Shown here in pieces: positions 52,305 through 60,681 of a stretch of 64,000 bases of DNA. The position numbers and the translations under genes were made by a program. The DNA comes from Ketogulonicigenium vulgare WSH-001. Its GTDB lineage: Bacteria > Pseudomonadota > Alphaproteobacteria > Rhodobacterales > Rhodobacteraceae. Where the stretch lies: positions 62,001 through 126,000 of the forward strand of contig NC_017385.1 of assembly GCF_000223375.1 (NCBI RefSeq), in the 5' to 3' direction. The stretch's first letter is position 1. Every line of letters starts with the position of its first letter. The notes under the pieces are model-generated. The model did not search any database, had not been told where the DNA came from, and saw nothing but the letters and a program-made list of their open reading frames with translations.

Positions 52305-53318
52305 TCAAACTGTTAACGCTCGCACAGATTGACGGATCACTAATAAGGGCGTGTTGATGAAGCGCTCGAACGGCGCATCGGGCTGGGACAGACGGCGCGC
52401 CAACAGGCGTGCGGCCCCCGCCCCGATCGTGGCGGGGCTGACGGCGATACTGGTCAAGGGCGGATAGGTCATTTCCGCCAGTGGCAGATCATCAAGGCCG
52501 ACCACCGCCAGATCTTTGCCGGGGCTGACCCCGGCACGGCGCAGGCCCAGCATCAGGCCCGCCGCTAGCACATCGTTGAAACACAAAATGGCGGTGGGTT
52601 TTGTATCGAGGGCTAGCACCGCATCGGCGGCGGCAGCGGCACCTGTCCATGCCAGATCCGCCTCGACAATGCCGGCATTCTCGGCGCCGGTCTCAGCCAG
52701 GCCGCGCGCAAATCCGCGCAGTCGATCCTCGCGCGCAGAGGTGCGGGCCCGCACGGACAGGAATGCGATGCGCCTGTGGCCCATCGCCACCAGATGGCGC
52801 ATGGCGATGCAAACGCCCTCGCTGTAATCGGCGCCGGCGTAATCACTTACATCTGTGCCGACCTCGCGCAGGGCCTGCACTACGGGCATACCCCAGCCGC
52901 GAATGCGTTCGGGCAGGTCGGGGGTGGTGCCCTCGGCCGCGCACAGGATCACGCCATCGACACCATGGCCACGAAAGCGCTGCAAAATCTCGGTCTGGCG
53001 GGCCACGCTGTCCTTGCTGTTCGCCAGCAGTACAACGCGGTCATGGGTGCCCATGACCTGCTCGACCCCGCTGAGGAACTCGGTGAAAAACGCATTCACA
53101 AGGTTTGGAACGATGACGCCGACGGTATTGCTGCTGTTATTGCGCAGCCGCGCGGCACCAATATCGCGGACGTAATCCTGCTGCGCCATGATCTGCTCGA
53201 CCCGGGCGCGCGTGGCTTCGGCCACAAGGGGCGAGCCGCGCACCACCAGCGACACCGTCGCCCGCGAGACGCCAGCAATCTTGGCGATATCTTCTAATGT
53301 CGGGCGTTTGGGGGACAT
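52305..53318 (-). CDS. LacI-family transcription regulator
   Basis: A 337-residue repressor-type protein. The N-terminal helix-turn-helix and hinge (LEDIAKIAGVSRATVSLVVRGS, then RLRNNSSNTVGVIVPNL) lead into a periplasmic-binding-protein-like effector domain (ILCFNDVLAAGLMLGLRRAG, LAVVGLDDLPLAEMTYPPLTSI). It is upstream of and co-directional with the ABC importer/sugar-acid operon and most likely controls it. Confidence 0.88.
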   Translation of the reverse strand: MSPKRPTLEDIAKIAGVSRATVSLVVRGSPLVAEATRARVEQIMAQQDYVRDIGAARLRNNSSNTVGVIVPNLVNAFFTEFLSGVEQVMGTHDRVVLLANSKDSVARQTEILQRFRGHGVDGVILCAAEGTTPDLPERIRGWGMPVVQALREVGTDVSDYAGADYSEGVCIAMRHLVAMGHRRIAFLSVRARTSAREDRLRGFARGLAETGAENAGIVEADLAWTGAAAAADAVLALDTKPTAILCFNDVLAAGLMLGLRRAGVSPGKDLAVVGLDDLPLAEMTYPPLTSIAVSPATIGAGAARLLARRLSQPDAPFERFINTPLLVIRQSVRALTV

Positions 53319-53381
53319 GCGGGCCTGCGGTATGGACTGGCGCGGATGCTAGGCTTTGCCGCCGCGCCCGTCAAATATGCG

Positions 53382-54308
53382 TTACACTTGCGCGGCAGCC
53401 TCGCGCACGGCGATTTCGGCCATGGCGACAATCGCCTCGCGCGAATCTGCGACGGCGATAAAGCGGCCATTGTGGCAGAATTTCGCGCCTTTTACGCCAC
53501 TTGCCGCCTCGAGCGCGGCATCATTCAGACCGGCCCAAGCGGCGGGCAGATCGGCGCGTTGTTCAAACCCGTCGGGCTTTTTGCGGATGCCAGCCAGCGA
53601 CCAGTCGGTGCCGCGCGGGGTGATGACGAACAGCAGATGATCCGCGCCCGCCTGATCAATCGCGCTGCGGAACGGCATGCCGCGCGGCAATTCCAGCACT
53701 TTGCCCTCGCCGGCAGTGGCGATGGCGTCAAGCACCATGGATTCGGCGCGCGCCTTGGCGGCTTTGCGACCCACCGAGGCCTCGAAAAACGCGCGGGCGA
53801 TGGCAAGGGCGGCGTGGAAGGCCTGATCTTCGGCGGCGGGATCGTCATTGTCGAACACCGGCTTCAGGCTTTCCAGCAGCACCGGCAGCGTCAGACCGAC
53901 CAGCGCGCCCGCCGTGGCGGGGTCCAGCGCGCCATTGTCGACAAGATCAACGGGCAGCGCGAAATGACGGTCCATCGACAGGTGGATCGCCTCGATATCG
54001 CCCTCGGGCACGGCCATAGCGCGCAGGTAATCCGCGCCGAAATGTTTCCAGATCAGCCCGAACGAGCTATAGGGCTGGTCATCCTCGCGCCGCGGCGCAT
54101 CGGGCTGGTGGTGGTCGAAAATGCGCTGATCGGCGTCATAGGCGCGGCCGACGTCATAGATGATGCGGTCATCTGCGGGGGTAATCGCCTGCGCATCGCG
54201 CGTGCGCAGAATGGTCGCATCGGGAAAAAGCCGCGTCAGCACGACCGAGGACATCAGCTCGTCTGCGTGGAAGCTGCCCGAATGGGTTACAAGATAGGAA
54301 ATCGTCAT
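53382..54308 (-). CDS. MYG1-family (UPF0160) DHH phosphoesterase-like protein
   Basis: A 308-residue MYG1 protein. THSGSFHADELMSS at the N-terminus, a central aspartate and the DHHQ motif fit the metal-binding DHH-like nuclease fold; eukaryotic MYG1 is an RNA exonuclease. The bacterial role is unknown. The ATG at 54308 begins at the conserved THSGSFH block; a 20-codon extension upstream has no support. Confidence 0.8.
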   Translation of the reverse strand: MTISYLVTHSGSFHADELMSSVVLTRLFPDATILRTRDAQAITPADDRIIYDVGRAYDADQRIFDHHQPDAPRREDDQPYSSFGLIWKHFGADYLRAMAVPEGDIEAIHLSMDRHFALPVDLVDNGALDPATAGALVGLTLPVLLESLKPVFDNDDPAAEDQAFHAALAIARAFFEASVGRKAAKARAESMVLDAIATAGEGKVLELPRGMPFRSAIDQAGADHLLFVITPRGTDWSLAGIRKKPDGFEQRADLPAAWAGLNDAALEAASGVKGAKFCHNGRFIAVADSREAIVAMAEIAVREAAAQV

Positions 54309-54426
54309 CGCGGGCCGCCTTTGGTCAATCTGTTCACTGCCCCATAGCGGCAGATCGGGCGGTTGCAAATAGCTTTGGGCCAGCCCTTTATCAGGGCCGG
54401 CCCATCACTTGCATGGTCGCGTTTGA

Positions 54427-54756
54427 TTATTTGCGCGTGATGCTTTGGGTATCAACGGTTTGGCCGTCGACTTTCAGCACAGCGGTCAGGGCGCCGCCGG
54501 GGACTTGGGTGCTTTGGATCCGCAGGTCGGTGGTGACGCCAGCGTTCAGATCTTGGGTCGAGACCAGTTGGCCACGGGCACCATAGATTTCCAGCTGAGC
54601 GGGCGAGGAGACGTTGATCAGGTCAATGTTCAGCGGTTTGCCAGCTTCGATTTTGGGGCTGACATAGATATGTCCAAAGTCATTGGCAGCCATAGCCGAG
54701 GTGCCGACAGCGGCAGCAAGAACGGTAGCGGTGGCGATTGCAAACAGGTTTTTCAT
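54427..54756 (-). CDS. Small secreted protein of unknown function
   Basis: A 109-residue protein with a clear signal peptide (KNLFAIATATVLAAAVGTSAMA), giving a mature form of about 85 residues rich in beta-prone segments. No family is recognised. It stands alone between the MYG1 gene and the transporter terminator. Confidence 0.7.
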   Translation of the reverse strand: MKNLFAIATATVLAAAVGTSAMAANDFGHIYVSPKIEAGKPLNIDLINVSSPAQLEIYGARGQLVSTQDLNAGVTTDLRIQSTQVPGGALTAVLKVDGQTVDTQSITRK

Positions 54757-54931
54757 TCTCTTGGTCCTTCATGTCCCGGGCGCTTGGCCGTTTGGGAAAA
54801 TTGGCGGGCGATGGGCGCTGGCGTTATTGCCGGTGGTGCCATTCGCCTTCGTGTGAAAGACATTTGGGCCTGAAGGTCGCGGCTTTAAAGGCGCCCAAAC
54901 GCACAGGCTCTGTGCAAAATTGACCATATGG

Positions 54932-54959
54932 AAAAAGCCCCGAGGTTTCCCCCGGGGCC
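54932..54959 (-). terminator. Terminator of the NRAMP-related gene
   Basis: On the minus strand a hairpin with GCCCCG and CGGGGC arms is followed by TTTTT. It lies about 26 bases after the transporter stop codon. Confidence 0.8.
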
Positions 54960-54984
54960 TGTCAGTCTCGTGCCTGTGGCGTGA

Positions 54985-56235
54985 TCAGAAGACGCGGGCG
55001 ATTGCGCTCCAGACCTGATTGATCGCCAGCGCGGCAAAGGCCAGCGTGCATAGCAGCAGCAGGATATTGGTGATCGGCCCGTTGCGCCATTCGCGCGGCA
55101 CGCGGTCGGTGTTCAGGATCCACAGCAGCGTCACCGACATGAACGGCATGAACAGCGCGCCCAAGACCCCATAGGCCAGGATCAGATAAACCGGTTGTCC
55201 TAGGAATAGCATGACCATCGGCGGGAAGGTCAGCCACAGGATATAGGCCTTATAGGCCTTACCCTTTGAGCCACGCTCGATATGGCCATGGGGCAGCTTG
55301 CGCATCTGGCCCGCGAAATCGGCGAACATCAGGCTGACACCGTTCCACACGCCGATCAGCGAGGAAAAGGCGGCGGCCCAAAAGCCGAACAGGAACAGCT
55401 TGCCCATGAAATCGCCATAGCGCGAGGCCAGTACATTCGCCAAATCGACCATGCCCTGATCGCCGCCGCCGATGGCGATATTCGCAGAATACAGCAGCTC
55501 GGCCCCGACGATCAGCGTCGCGACGACGAAAATGCCGGTGACCAGATAGGCGACCTGATTGTCGATGCGCATGACGCGCATGAATTTCGGTGTCTCCCAG
55601 CCCTTTTCGCGCAGCCAATAGCCATAGGCCGCCAATGTGATCGTGCCGCCCACGCCGCCCGCGACCGACAGGATATTGATCATCGAGCCTTCGGGAATGA
55701 TCGGCACCAGACCGGAGAGAACCTCGCCCAAGTTCGGCAGGGTAAAGGCGGCGGCGATGACCATGGTCACGAACATCAGCAGTACAAAAAAGGTCAGGAT
55801 CTTTTCGAAACGGTCGTAACGCCCGCTCCAAACCATGATCAGGCCGAGGATGCCCGAGATGATGCCCCAGACCGCAACGCTCAGTTGCGGAAACAGCGAA
55901 TAAAGCGCGAGGCCCGTGCCTGCCATTGCCGCAGCGCCGTAAACGAAACCCCAGATGACGATATAGGGGCCGAAATAGACGGTCGTCCATTTACCAAGGC
56001 TGGCCCAGCCTTCGAAAATCGTATTTCCCGTGGCCAATGTATAGCGCCCTGCCCCTTCGACCAGCACCACTTTCATAATGCAGCCGATGATGACCGACCA
56101 CAGCAGCGCATAGCCATAAAGGCTACCCGCCACGGTCGTCGCGATCAAATCTGCCGCGCCCACACCCGTCGCGGCCACCACAAGGCCCGGCCCGACAATG
56201 CTCCACTTGGGCGTATCGGTTGATTTTTCGCTCAT
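54985..56235 (-). CDS. NRAMP-related membrane transporter
   Basis: A 416-residue protein with about eleven membrane helices and the NRAMP-type first helix region (VGPGLVVAATGVGAADLIATTVAGS). The canonical metal-binding motifs DPGN of helix 1 and MPH of helix 6 are absent; helix 6 reads INILSVAGGVGGTITLAAYG. Relatives lacking these motifs include magnesium-selective and non-metal members, so manganese or iron transport should not be assumed. It is a single-gene unit with a terminator. Confidence 0.78.
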   Translation of the reverse strand: MSEKSTDTPKWSIVGPGLVVAATGVGAADLIATTVAGSLYGYALLWSVIIGCIMKVVLVEGAGRYTLATGNTIFEGWASLGKWTTVYFGPYIVIWGFVYGAAAMAGTGLALYSLFPQLSVAVWGIISGILGLIMVWSGRYDRFEKILTFFVLLMFVTMVIAAAFTLPNLGEVLSGLVPIIPEGSMINILSVAGGVGGTITLAAYGYWLREKGWETPKFMRVMRIDNQVAYLVTGIFVVATLIVGAELLYSANIAIGGGDQGMVDLANVLASRYGDFMGKLFLFGFWAAAFSSLIGVWNGVSLMFADFAGQMRKLPHGHIERGSKGKAYKAYILWLTFPPMVMLFLGQPVYLILAYGVLGALFMPFMSVTLLWILNTDRVPREWRNGPITNILLLLCTLAFAALAINQVWSAIARVF

Positions 56236-56562
56236 GCTTCCCCTCCACGCATAGATATTGGGTCAGCCTAACGGACCTATCGGCAAATAAAAAGACTTAC
56301 AGCATCGGGTCGCAAAAACGGGGTTCAGCGCGCATCCGGCTGCGCCCGTTCATAAATCGCGCGTGGCGACATTATCGTTTTATCGCAATGTATTCGTTTA
56401 CTTAAAGCAAACAGGATCGAAGAATATTAATAACCCGCAATATGCATAATGGCGTATATATAAACATATAGGCCGCTTTCCATATAACGATCACCACAAA
56501 TAGAAACGGTGCGGGGATTAGACATCCCCGCACCGTTTCTTTGGATCACCGCGATCGCTGGA
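56236..56562. other. AT-rich intergenic region with long hairpin
   Basis: No gene is supported. From 56390 to 56490 the DNA is AT-rich. At 56503-56540 a long perfect hairpin (GAAACGGTGCGGGGAT and its complement, five-base loop) forms the terminator of the H-NS-like gene. The promoter of the NRAMP-related gene must lie at the left side. Confidence 0.6.
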
Positions 56563-56880
56563 TTAGATCGCAAAGTCCTCGATTGATTTGCCGCTTTCGA
56601 GCAGGCTCACCAGCCAACCCGGTTTGCGACCGCGACCGCTCCAGGTCAGGGCATGGTTTTCGGGGTGTTGGTATTTCGGAGCAACAGGCGTTGATTTCTT
56701 GGCGCTTCCGGTTCCGGCCAGCACTTCCAGCGAATAGCCGAATTTGCGGGCTACGGCTTCGGCTTCCAGGCGAGCCTGGGCGATCTGGCGGTCTTCAAAA
56801 GAGGCGATGGCTTTGCCAACGTCTTTTTCCAGTTTCTTTAGCTCAACTAGGGAAAGCGCGGTCAGGTTAATATCAGTCAT
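56563..56880 (-). CDS. H-NS/HvrA-family nucleoid protein
   Basis: A 105-residue protein with an N-terminal coiled-coil oligomerisation part (LSLVELKKLEKDVGKAIASFEDRQIAQARLEAEA) and the C-terminal DNA-binding motif TWSGRGRKPGW. In Rhodobacter, HvrA modulates photosynthesis and nitrogen-fixation genes; H-NS proteins in general silence AT-rich DNA. It is monocistronic. Confidence 0.88.
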   Translation of the reverse strand: MTDINLTALSLVELKKLEKDVGKAIASFEDRQIAQARLEAEAVARKFGYSLEVLAGTGSAKKSTPVAPKYQHPENHALTWSGRGRKPGWLVSLLESGKSIEDFAI

Positions 56881-57032
56881 AAGTGATCCCTCCGATCAAT
56901 TTTGCTAGCATTAGCCTATAATCATAAAGGGTGCATCTATTCCTTTTACAGGAATAAGCAAAAAATTGCCGCCGCTAAAAACCACGTTTTAGGCCTATAA
57001 GATTTACCATCAGGACAATAAAACCTATCCGG

Positions 57033-57563
57033 CTATTGTTCGCTTCCGTTTTCTTCGGAAGCCTGATTGCCGCCGCGTGCGATGGCATGGGACAGTCGGC
57101 GCAGGAACCACAACACGATCAAAGCCAGAACAGAGGCCAGAATCGCCAGTGGGATAAGGCCGGTGCCGCAAGCCAATCCGATCGCACCGGCCATCCACAT
57201 GCCTGCGCCTGTGGTGAGGCCGGTGATCCGTCCGCCCGAGGTAATAATCGAACCTGCCGCCAAAAACGCAACGCCTGCGGTGACAGCCTCGATCAGACGC
57301 AGCGGGTCCATATTCAATTGCTGGCCACTATCGAGCTGACGAATAATGATTTCATCGGCGATGATCGCGAAAAGACAGGCGGCCAGTGCGATCATCATAT
57401 GGGTGCGAAGGCCGGCCGAGCTGGCGTGCAGCTCGCGCTCGAACCCGATCGCCGCGCCCAGCAGCGCGGCAAAGGCAAGGCGCAGCAGCACCACCTCGAT
57501 ACTCAGCGCAAGAAAGGGATCGCCGAATTCGGATTGCCATAGATTTTGCAAATCGGGGGACAC
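57033..57563 (-). CDS. MgtC/SapB-family membrane protein
   Basis: A 176-residue inner-membrane protein with the MgtC core (RLAFAALLGAAIGFERELHASSAGLRTHMMIALAACLFAI) and about five membrane helices. MgtC proteins modulate magnesium and phosphate homeostasis and ATP synthase. The GTG at 57563 is chosen because GAGG lies five bases before it; a TTG five codons upstream has no ribosome site. Confidence 0.82.
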   Translation of the reverse strand: MSPDLQNLWQSEFGDPFLALSIEVVLLRLAFAALLGAAIGFERELHASSAGLRTHMMIALAACLFAIIADEIIIRQLDSGQQLNMDPLRLIEAVTAGVAFLAAGSIITSGGRITGLTTGAGMWMAGAIGLACGTGLIPLAILASVLALIVLWFLRRLSHAIARGGNQASEENGSEQ

Positions 57564-57605
57564 GTCGACCTCGTTCAAAAAATGGCGGCAAAGATCGGGG
57601 AAAGG

Positions 57606-58196
57606 TTACGGGCGCTGCGACATGACGGCCAAAGTGGCCTGATCCGAAATGTCGATTTTTTCACCCGGCGCCAGACCCAACAGACGGGCAAGCGCCAAAC
57701 GTCCGCGATTGGCGCGGCTTTTGATCGTGCCGGGCGCGCAACCACAGGTTTCGGCGGCTTCCTCGATGGAAAATCCCATCGCGCCGACAAGGATCAAAAC
57801 TTCGCGCTGCTCGGCGGGCAGCTTATCAAGAGCGAGTTCAACCTCTTTGAGGGCGAGATTGCTTTCTTGATTGGGCTTGCTCGCCAAACGCGCCGCCATC
57901 TTTTCATCGACATCAGCCACTTCGCGGCTGCGCTTTCGCAGCATACTGCGCATATTGTTGCGCAGCACTGTAAAGAGCCATGAGCGCAAATTCGTTCCGG
58001 GTGTGAAAAGATGAAACTTTGACCAGGCTTTCATCAAAGTCTCTTGCACCAGATCGTCCGCCAATACGGAATCGCGGCTGAGTGTCAGGGCGAAAGCGCG
58101 AAGGGCGGGAAGGTGCAGCAAGATCTCTTGCCGCGGATCGGGCAGAGGGGGCACGTCCGACTTCGGCGGCTGCGGCGGCTTTGCGATTGCGTTCAA
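57606..58196 (-). CDS. ecfG: General stress response ECF sigma factor (EcfG type)
   Basis: A 196-residue ECF sigma factor with region 2 (LRAFALTLSRDSVLADDLVQETLMKAW) and region 4 (LPAEQREVLILVGAMGFSIEEAAETCGCAPGTIKSR). The TTG start overlaps the NepR stop (TTGA), and PhyR is divergent, which identifies it as the alphaproteobacterial stress sigma factor that reads GGAAC-N16-CGTT promoters. Confidence 0.88.
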   Translation of the reverse strand: MNAIAKPPQPPKSDVPPLPDPRQEILLHLPALRAFALTLSRDSVLADDLVQETLMKAWSKFHLFTPGTNLRSWLFTVLRNNMRSMLRKRSREVADVDEKMAARLASKPNQESNLALKEVELALDKLPAEQREVLILVGAMGFSIEEAAETCGCAPGTIKSRANRGRLALARLLGLAPGEKIDISDQATLAVMSQRP

Positions 58197-58399
58197 CTGG
58201 GCCTCCCGTCTTCCAACAGCTTCTTGACCAGCGCTTGCAGCGAATCTGGCAAATCGTCGTTCAATTTCGAGCGATAAAGAAGTTGCAGGTTTTCATCCAC
58301 TTGGCGCTGCAGCGCCGGATCCAATGCGGCGGCATGATCAATCGCATCGCGATCTGTCAAAGGGGCCTGTGCGGTTGAAGCCGCGTTTTTATCTGGCAT
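58193..58399 (-). CDS. nepR: NepR-type anti-sigma factor
   Basis: A 68-residue protein whose C-terminal half (VDENLQLLYRSKLNDDLPDSLQALVKKL) is the NepR two-helix pattern. It binds EcfG until phosphorylated PhyR takes it away. The ATG at 58399 is taken as start; an upstream extension would add 19 residues without family match. It is co-transcribed with ecfG. Confidence 0.85.
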   Translation of the reverse strand: MPDKNAASTAQAPLTDRDAIDHAAALDPALQRQVDENLQLLYRSKLNDDLPDSLQALVKKLLEDGRPS

Positions 58400-58478
58400 A
58401 TTGTCACTCGATGTGCTGCGCCGAAACGGTGCCTGTAGGGCGCATGGGACGTTCACAGTAAAACTGTATGATTTCTTG

Positions 58479-58503
58479 GGAACCTAATGCGGCCACAGGC
58501 GTT
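58479..58503 (+). promoter_or_regulatory. EcfG-type promoter of phyR
   Basis: GGAAC (58479-58483) and CGTT (58500-58503) are separated by 16 bases, a perfect match to the alphaproteobacterial stress-sigma consensus, and lie 45 bases before the phyR start. Confidence 0.85.
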
Positions 58504-58510
58504 TGGTTCC
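58486..58510 (-). promoter_or_regulatory. Near-consensus EcfG promoter of nepR-ecfG
   Basis: On the minus strand GGAAC (58510-58506) and CATT (58489-58486) are separated by 16 bases. It overlaps the phyR promoter face to face. Autoregulation of nepR-ecfG by EcfG is common; here the -10 element deviates by one base. Confidence 0.65.
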
Positions 58511-58547
58511 AGTGGAAATACAAATTTTTAAAAAGAAGTGTGCCAGT

Positions 58548-59396
58548 ATGAGCGAACCAGAACACACCACCAGCACATCGCGCGAGGCGCCGCGTGTTGA
58601 AAACAGCATGGCGATGCGCGTGGCGGCAGAGCTGCCCTTTTTGCGCCGCTATGCCCGCGCACTGACAGGTAGCCAAGAAAGCGGCGATAAATATGCCGCC
58701 GTCACGATCGAGGCGCTGCTCGAAGACCGCTCGCTGCTTGATCCTGCCCTGTCGCCGCGCATCGTGCTGTTCCGCACCTTTCACAGCGTGTGGCAATCCT
58801 CGGGCCGTATTTTGGCCGATGCGGCAACCACGATGGCGGAAAAGCGGGCGCTGGCGCGTTTGGCGGGGCTGACCTCGAACACGCGCGAGGCGCTGTTGTT
58901 GTTCACGGTCGAGGAATTCTCGCGCGAGGATATCGCCCAGATTATGCAGATCGACGCTGATCAGGCCGATGCGCTGCTGAAGACCGCCTATGTCGAGACG
59001 CTCGATACGATCAAGGGCCGCGTCATGATCATCGAGGACGAGCCGCTGATCGCAATGGATATCCGCGCCATTGTCGAGGAAATGGGCCATGAGGTCGTTG
59101 GCGTCGCCACCACCCGTGCCGAGGCCGAGGCTTTGGGTCGCGATGCGCAGCCCGATCTGATCTTGTCGGATATCAACCTTGCCGACAAATCTTCGGGCAT
59201 TGATGCGGTCAATACGCTGCTGGCTGAACTGGGCGCGATCCCGACGATCTTTATCACGGCTTTCCCGGAAAAACTGCTGACAGGCGAGCGGCCCGAACCC
59301 GCCTTCTTGATCACCAAACCCTTTACCGAGGAGCGCGTCCGCTCGGCCGTGTCGCAGGCGATGTTCTTTGCCTCGACCGAGACGCTTTCCAGCTAA
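58548..59396 (+). CDS. phyR: PhyR-type anti-anti-sigma response regulator
   Basis: A 282-residue protein with a sigma-like N-terminal domain (LPFLRRYARALTGSQESGDKYAAV, region-4-like FSREDIAQIMQID) fused to a receiver (IIEDEPLIAMDIRAIVEE, acceptor aspartate in LILSDINL, lysine in LITKPF). When phosphorylated it sequesters NepR and frees EcfG. The ATG at 58548 matches known PhyR N-termini. It is divergent from nepR-ecfG. Confidence 0.93.
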   Translation: MSEPEHTTSTSREAPRVENSMAMRVAAELPFLRRYARALTGSQESGDKYAAVTIEALLEDRSLLDPALSPRIVLFRTFHSVWQSSGRILADAATTMAEKRALARLAGLTSNTREALLLFTVEEFSREDIAQIMQIDADQADALLKTAYVETLDTIKGRVMIIEDEPLIAMDIRAIVEEMGHEVVGVATTRAEAEALGRDAQPDLILSDINLADKSSGIDAVNTLLAELGAIPTIFITAFPEKLLTGERPEPAFLITKPFTEERVRSAVSQAMFFASTETLSS

Positions 59397-59404
59397 GATC
59401 TCGT

Positions 59405-59440
59405 GAAACGCCCGGAACCGTTTTGATTTCGGGGCGTTTC
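59405..59440 (+). terminator. phyR terminator containing an EcfG promoter
   Basis: GAAACGCCC (59405-59413) and GGGCGTTTC (59432-59440) form a perfect nine-base stem nine bases after the phyR stop, with TTT after it. Confidence 0.65.
59414..59438 (+). promoter_or_regulatory. EcfG-type promoter of the DUF1328 gene
   Basis: GGAAC (59414-59418) and CGTT (59435-59438) with a 16-base spacer lie 37 bases before the start at 59476. The -10 element is part of the descending arm of the phyR terminator hairpin. Confidence 0.8.
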
Positions 59441-59475
59441 TTTGGCAGACGAAACAAGAAACAAGAGGTGACGAC

Positions 59476-59649
59476 ATGTTAGGTTGGGCTCTTACATTCC
59501 TCGTCGTGGCATTGATCGCGGCGGCGCTGGGTTTCACCGGTATTGCGGGAACAGCATCCTCGATCGCTCAGGTTCTGTTCTTTATCTTCATCGTATTCTT
59601 TGTGGTGGCGATGATCGCCCGCGCCCTGCGAGGGCGCCCGCCGATGTGA
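59476..59649 (+). CDS. Small DUF1328 (UPF0391, YtjA-like) membrane protein
   Basis: A 57-residue protein with two membrane helices (LTFLVVALIAAALGFTGIAG and VLFFIFIVFFVVAMIARAL), the standard DUF1328 layout. Its role is unknown; relatives are commonly stress-induced. AGAGGTG lies about nine bases before the ATG. The upstream promoter places it in the EcfG regulon. Confidence 0.85.
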   Translation: MLGWALTFLVVALIAAALGFTGIAGTASSIAQVLFFIFIVFFVVAMIARALRGRPPM

Positions 59650-59674
59650 TCCGATAAGGAAACAAAAATACCCG

Positions 59675-59706
59675 AGGCCGTCGCTGAAAAGCGGCGGCCT
59701 TTTTCG
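59675..59706 (+). terminator. Terminator of the DUF1328 gene
   Basis: AGGCCGTCGC and GCGGCGGCCT arms (one mismatch) with a short adenine-rich loop are followed by TTTTT. Confidence 0.8.
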
Positions 59707-59984
59707 TTGTGGATATCCATGGCGACACGTCAGCCGCATATTTCCGCCGACACCTTTGTCCAATCTGGCGGGTGGGCGCCGATTGCTCCGCAGAGCGGTG
59801 CGGGGGCGGAACCCGCGCCCCTCCGGTCTGTTACATTCACACAGGGCGCGCGTCGCATATGCGATTGTCTGGATGCCCGCAAAGCTCCGCACCGCCCATG
59901 GCGCTGCGGCCTGAATGCGTTGACGGCTATCCGCTTAAAGCCTTGATAAATAAATAAATAATCTAAATTTTAGGCGGGAATATT
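59707..59984. other. Gap without a supported gene
   Basis: Two overlapping plus-strand frames of about 80 residues start near 59707-59709, but neither has a ribosome site or family match. The right end (59941-59980) is very AT-rich and leads into the promoter of the PRC-barrel genes. Confidence 0.5.
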
Positions 59985-60009
59985 GGAACCCTTCCCCGAT
60001 CTGCACGTT
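59985..60009 (+). promoter_or_regulatory. EcfG-type promoter of the PRC-barrel genes
   Basis: GGAAC (59985-59989) and CGTT (60006-60009) are separated by exactly 16 bases, 49 bases before the start at 60059. It is the third perfect copy in the window. Confidence 0.85.
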
Positions 60010-60058
60010 GTATAAGCATGCCCAAGACGGGGCGCTGAACACGAAAAAGGAGTTAGTC

Positions 60059-60619
60059 ATGAAAAACCTCATGCTCACCTCAGCTATCGTTCTGATGACC
60101 GCCGGTACTGCGGCCTATGCGCAAGACGCAACGCCTGCACCTGCAGATCCGGCAATGCCCGCGCCGACGGACCCGGTAACGCCTGCACCGGCCGATCCCA
60201 CTATTCCGGCTCCTGCCGATCCGGTGACCCCGGCTCCGGCTGACCCGACCATCCCGGCCCCCGCTGATCCGGCCATCCCGGCCCCTGCGGACCCGATGGT
60301 CCCGGCCGAGCCGCCCACCACCGCAGCCCCGATGGCTGAAGGCGGTGCCGTTGCCACTGCCGAGGAGCTGACCGGCGCGAATGTGCAGGATCTGGAAGGC
60401 ACCAGCATCGGCTCGATCAGTGATCTGCAACTGAACGGTGATGCCGTGACCGGCGTGATCATCAATGTCGGCGGCTTCCTGGGCCTTGGCGCGAAGCCCG
60501 TGCTGATCCCGGTCGAGCAGATCGACGTGATCCGCGATGCTGATGGCACTGTGCTGCACGTCGAAGTCGGCATGTCGCGCGAGCAGCTGGAAGCGATGCC
60601 CGAGCACGTGACCCAGTAA
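60059..60619 (+). CDS. Secreted PRC-barrel protein with proline-rich repeats
   Basis: A 186-residue exported protein. It has a signal peptide (KNLMLTSAIVLMTAGTAAYAQ), about 60 residues of PAPADP-type repeats and a C-terminal PRC-barrel (ELTGANVQDLEGTSIGSISDLQL, GVIINVGGFLGLGAKPVLIP). PRC-barrels are small beta domains of ill-defined binding roles. The proline-rich part probably acts as a rigid spacer in the periplasm. AAAGGAG precedes the ATG at 60059. It follows an EcfG promoter and is followed by a second PRC-barrel gene. Confidence 0.85.
   Translation: MKNLMLTSAIVLMTAGTAAYAQDATPAPADPAMPAPTDPVTPAPADPTIPAPADPVTPAPADPTIPAPADPAIPAPADPMVPAEPPTTAAPMAEGGAVATAEELTGANVQDLEGTSIGSISDLQLNGDAVTGVIINVGGFLGLGAKPVLIPVEQIDVIRDADGTVLHVEVGMSREQLEAMPEHVTQ
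60130..60305 (+). repeat. In-frame tandem 24-base repeats
   Basis: About seven imperfect copies of a 24-base unit encode PAPADP followed by two variable residues. Copies differ mainly at the variable pair and at third codon positions. Such arrays can change copy number by slippage. Confidence 0.75.
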
Positions 60620-60681
60620 ACCCATTCGCCCTGATGCCTCCCCCGCAGCATCCGCTGCGGGGCCTATAAAGGAGAAGACCG

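Noticed and set aside
54985..56235. Call as a manganese transporter MntH
   Set aside because: The defining DPGN and MPH motifs are missing.
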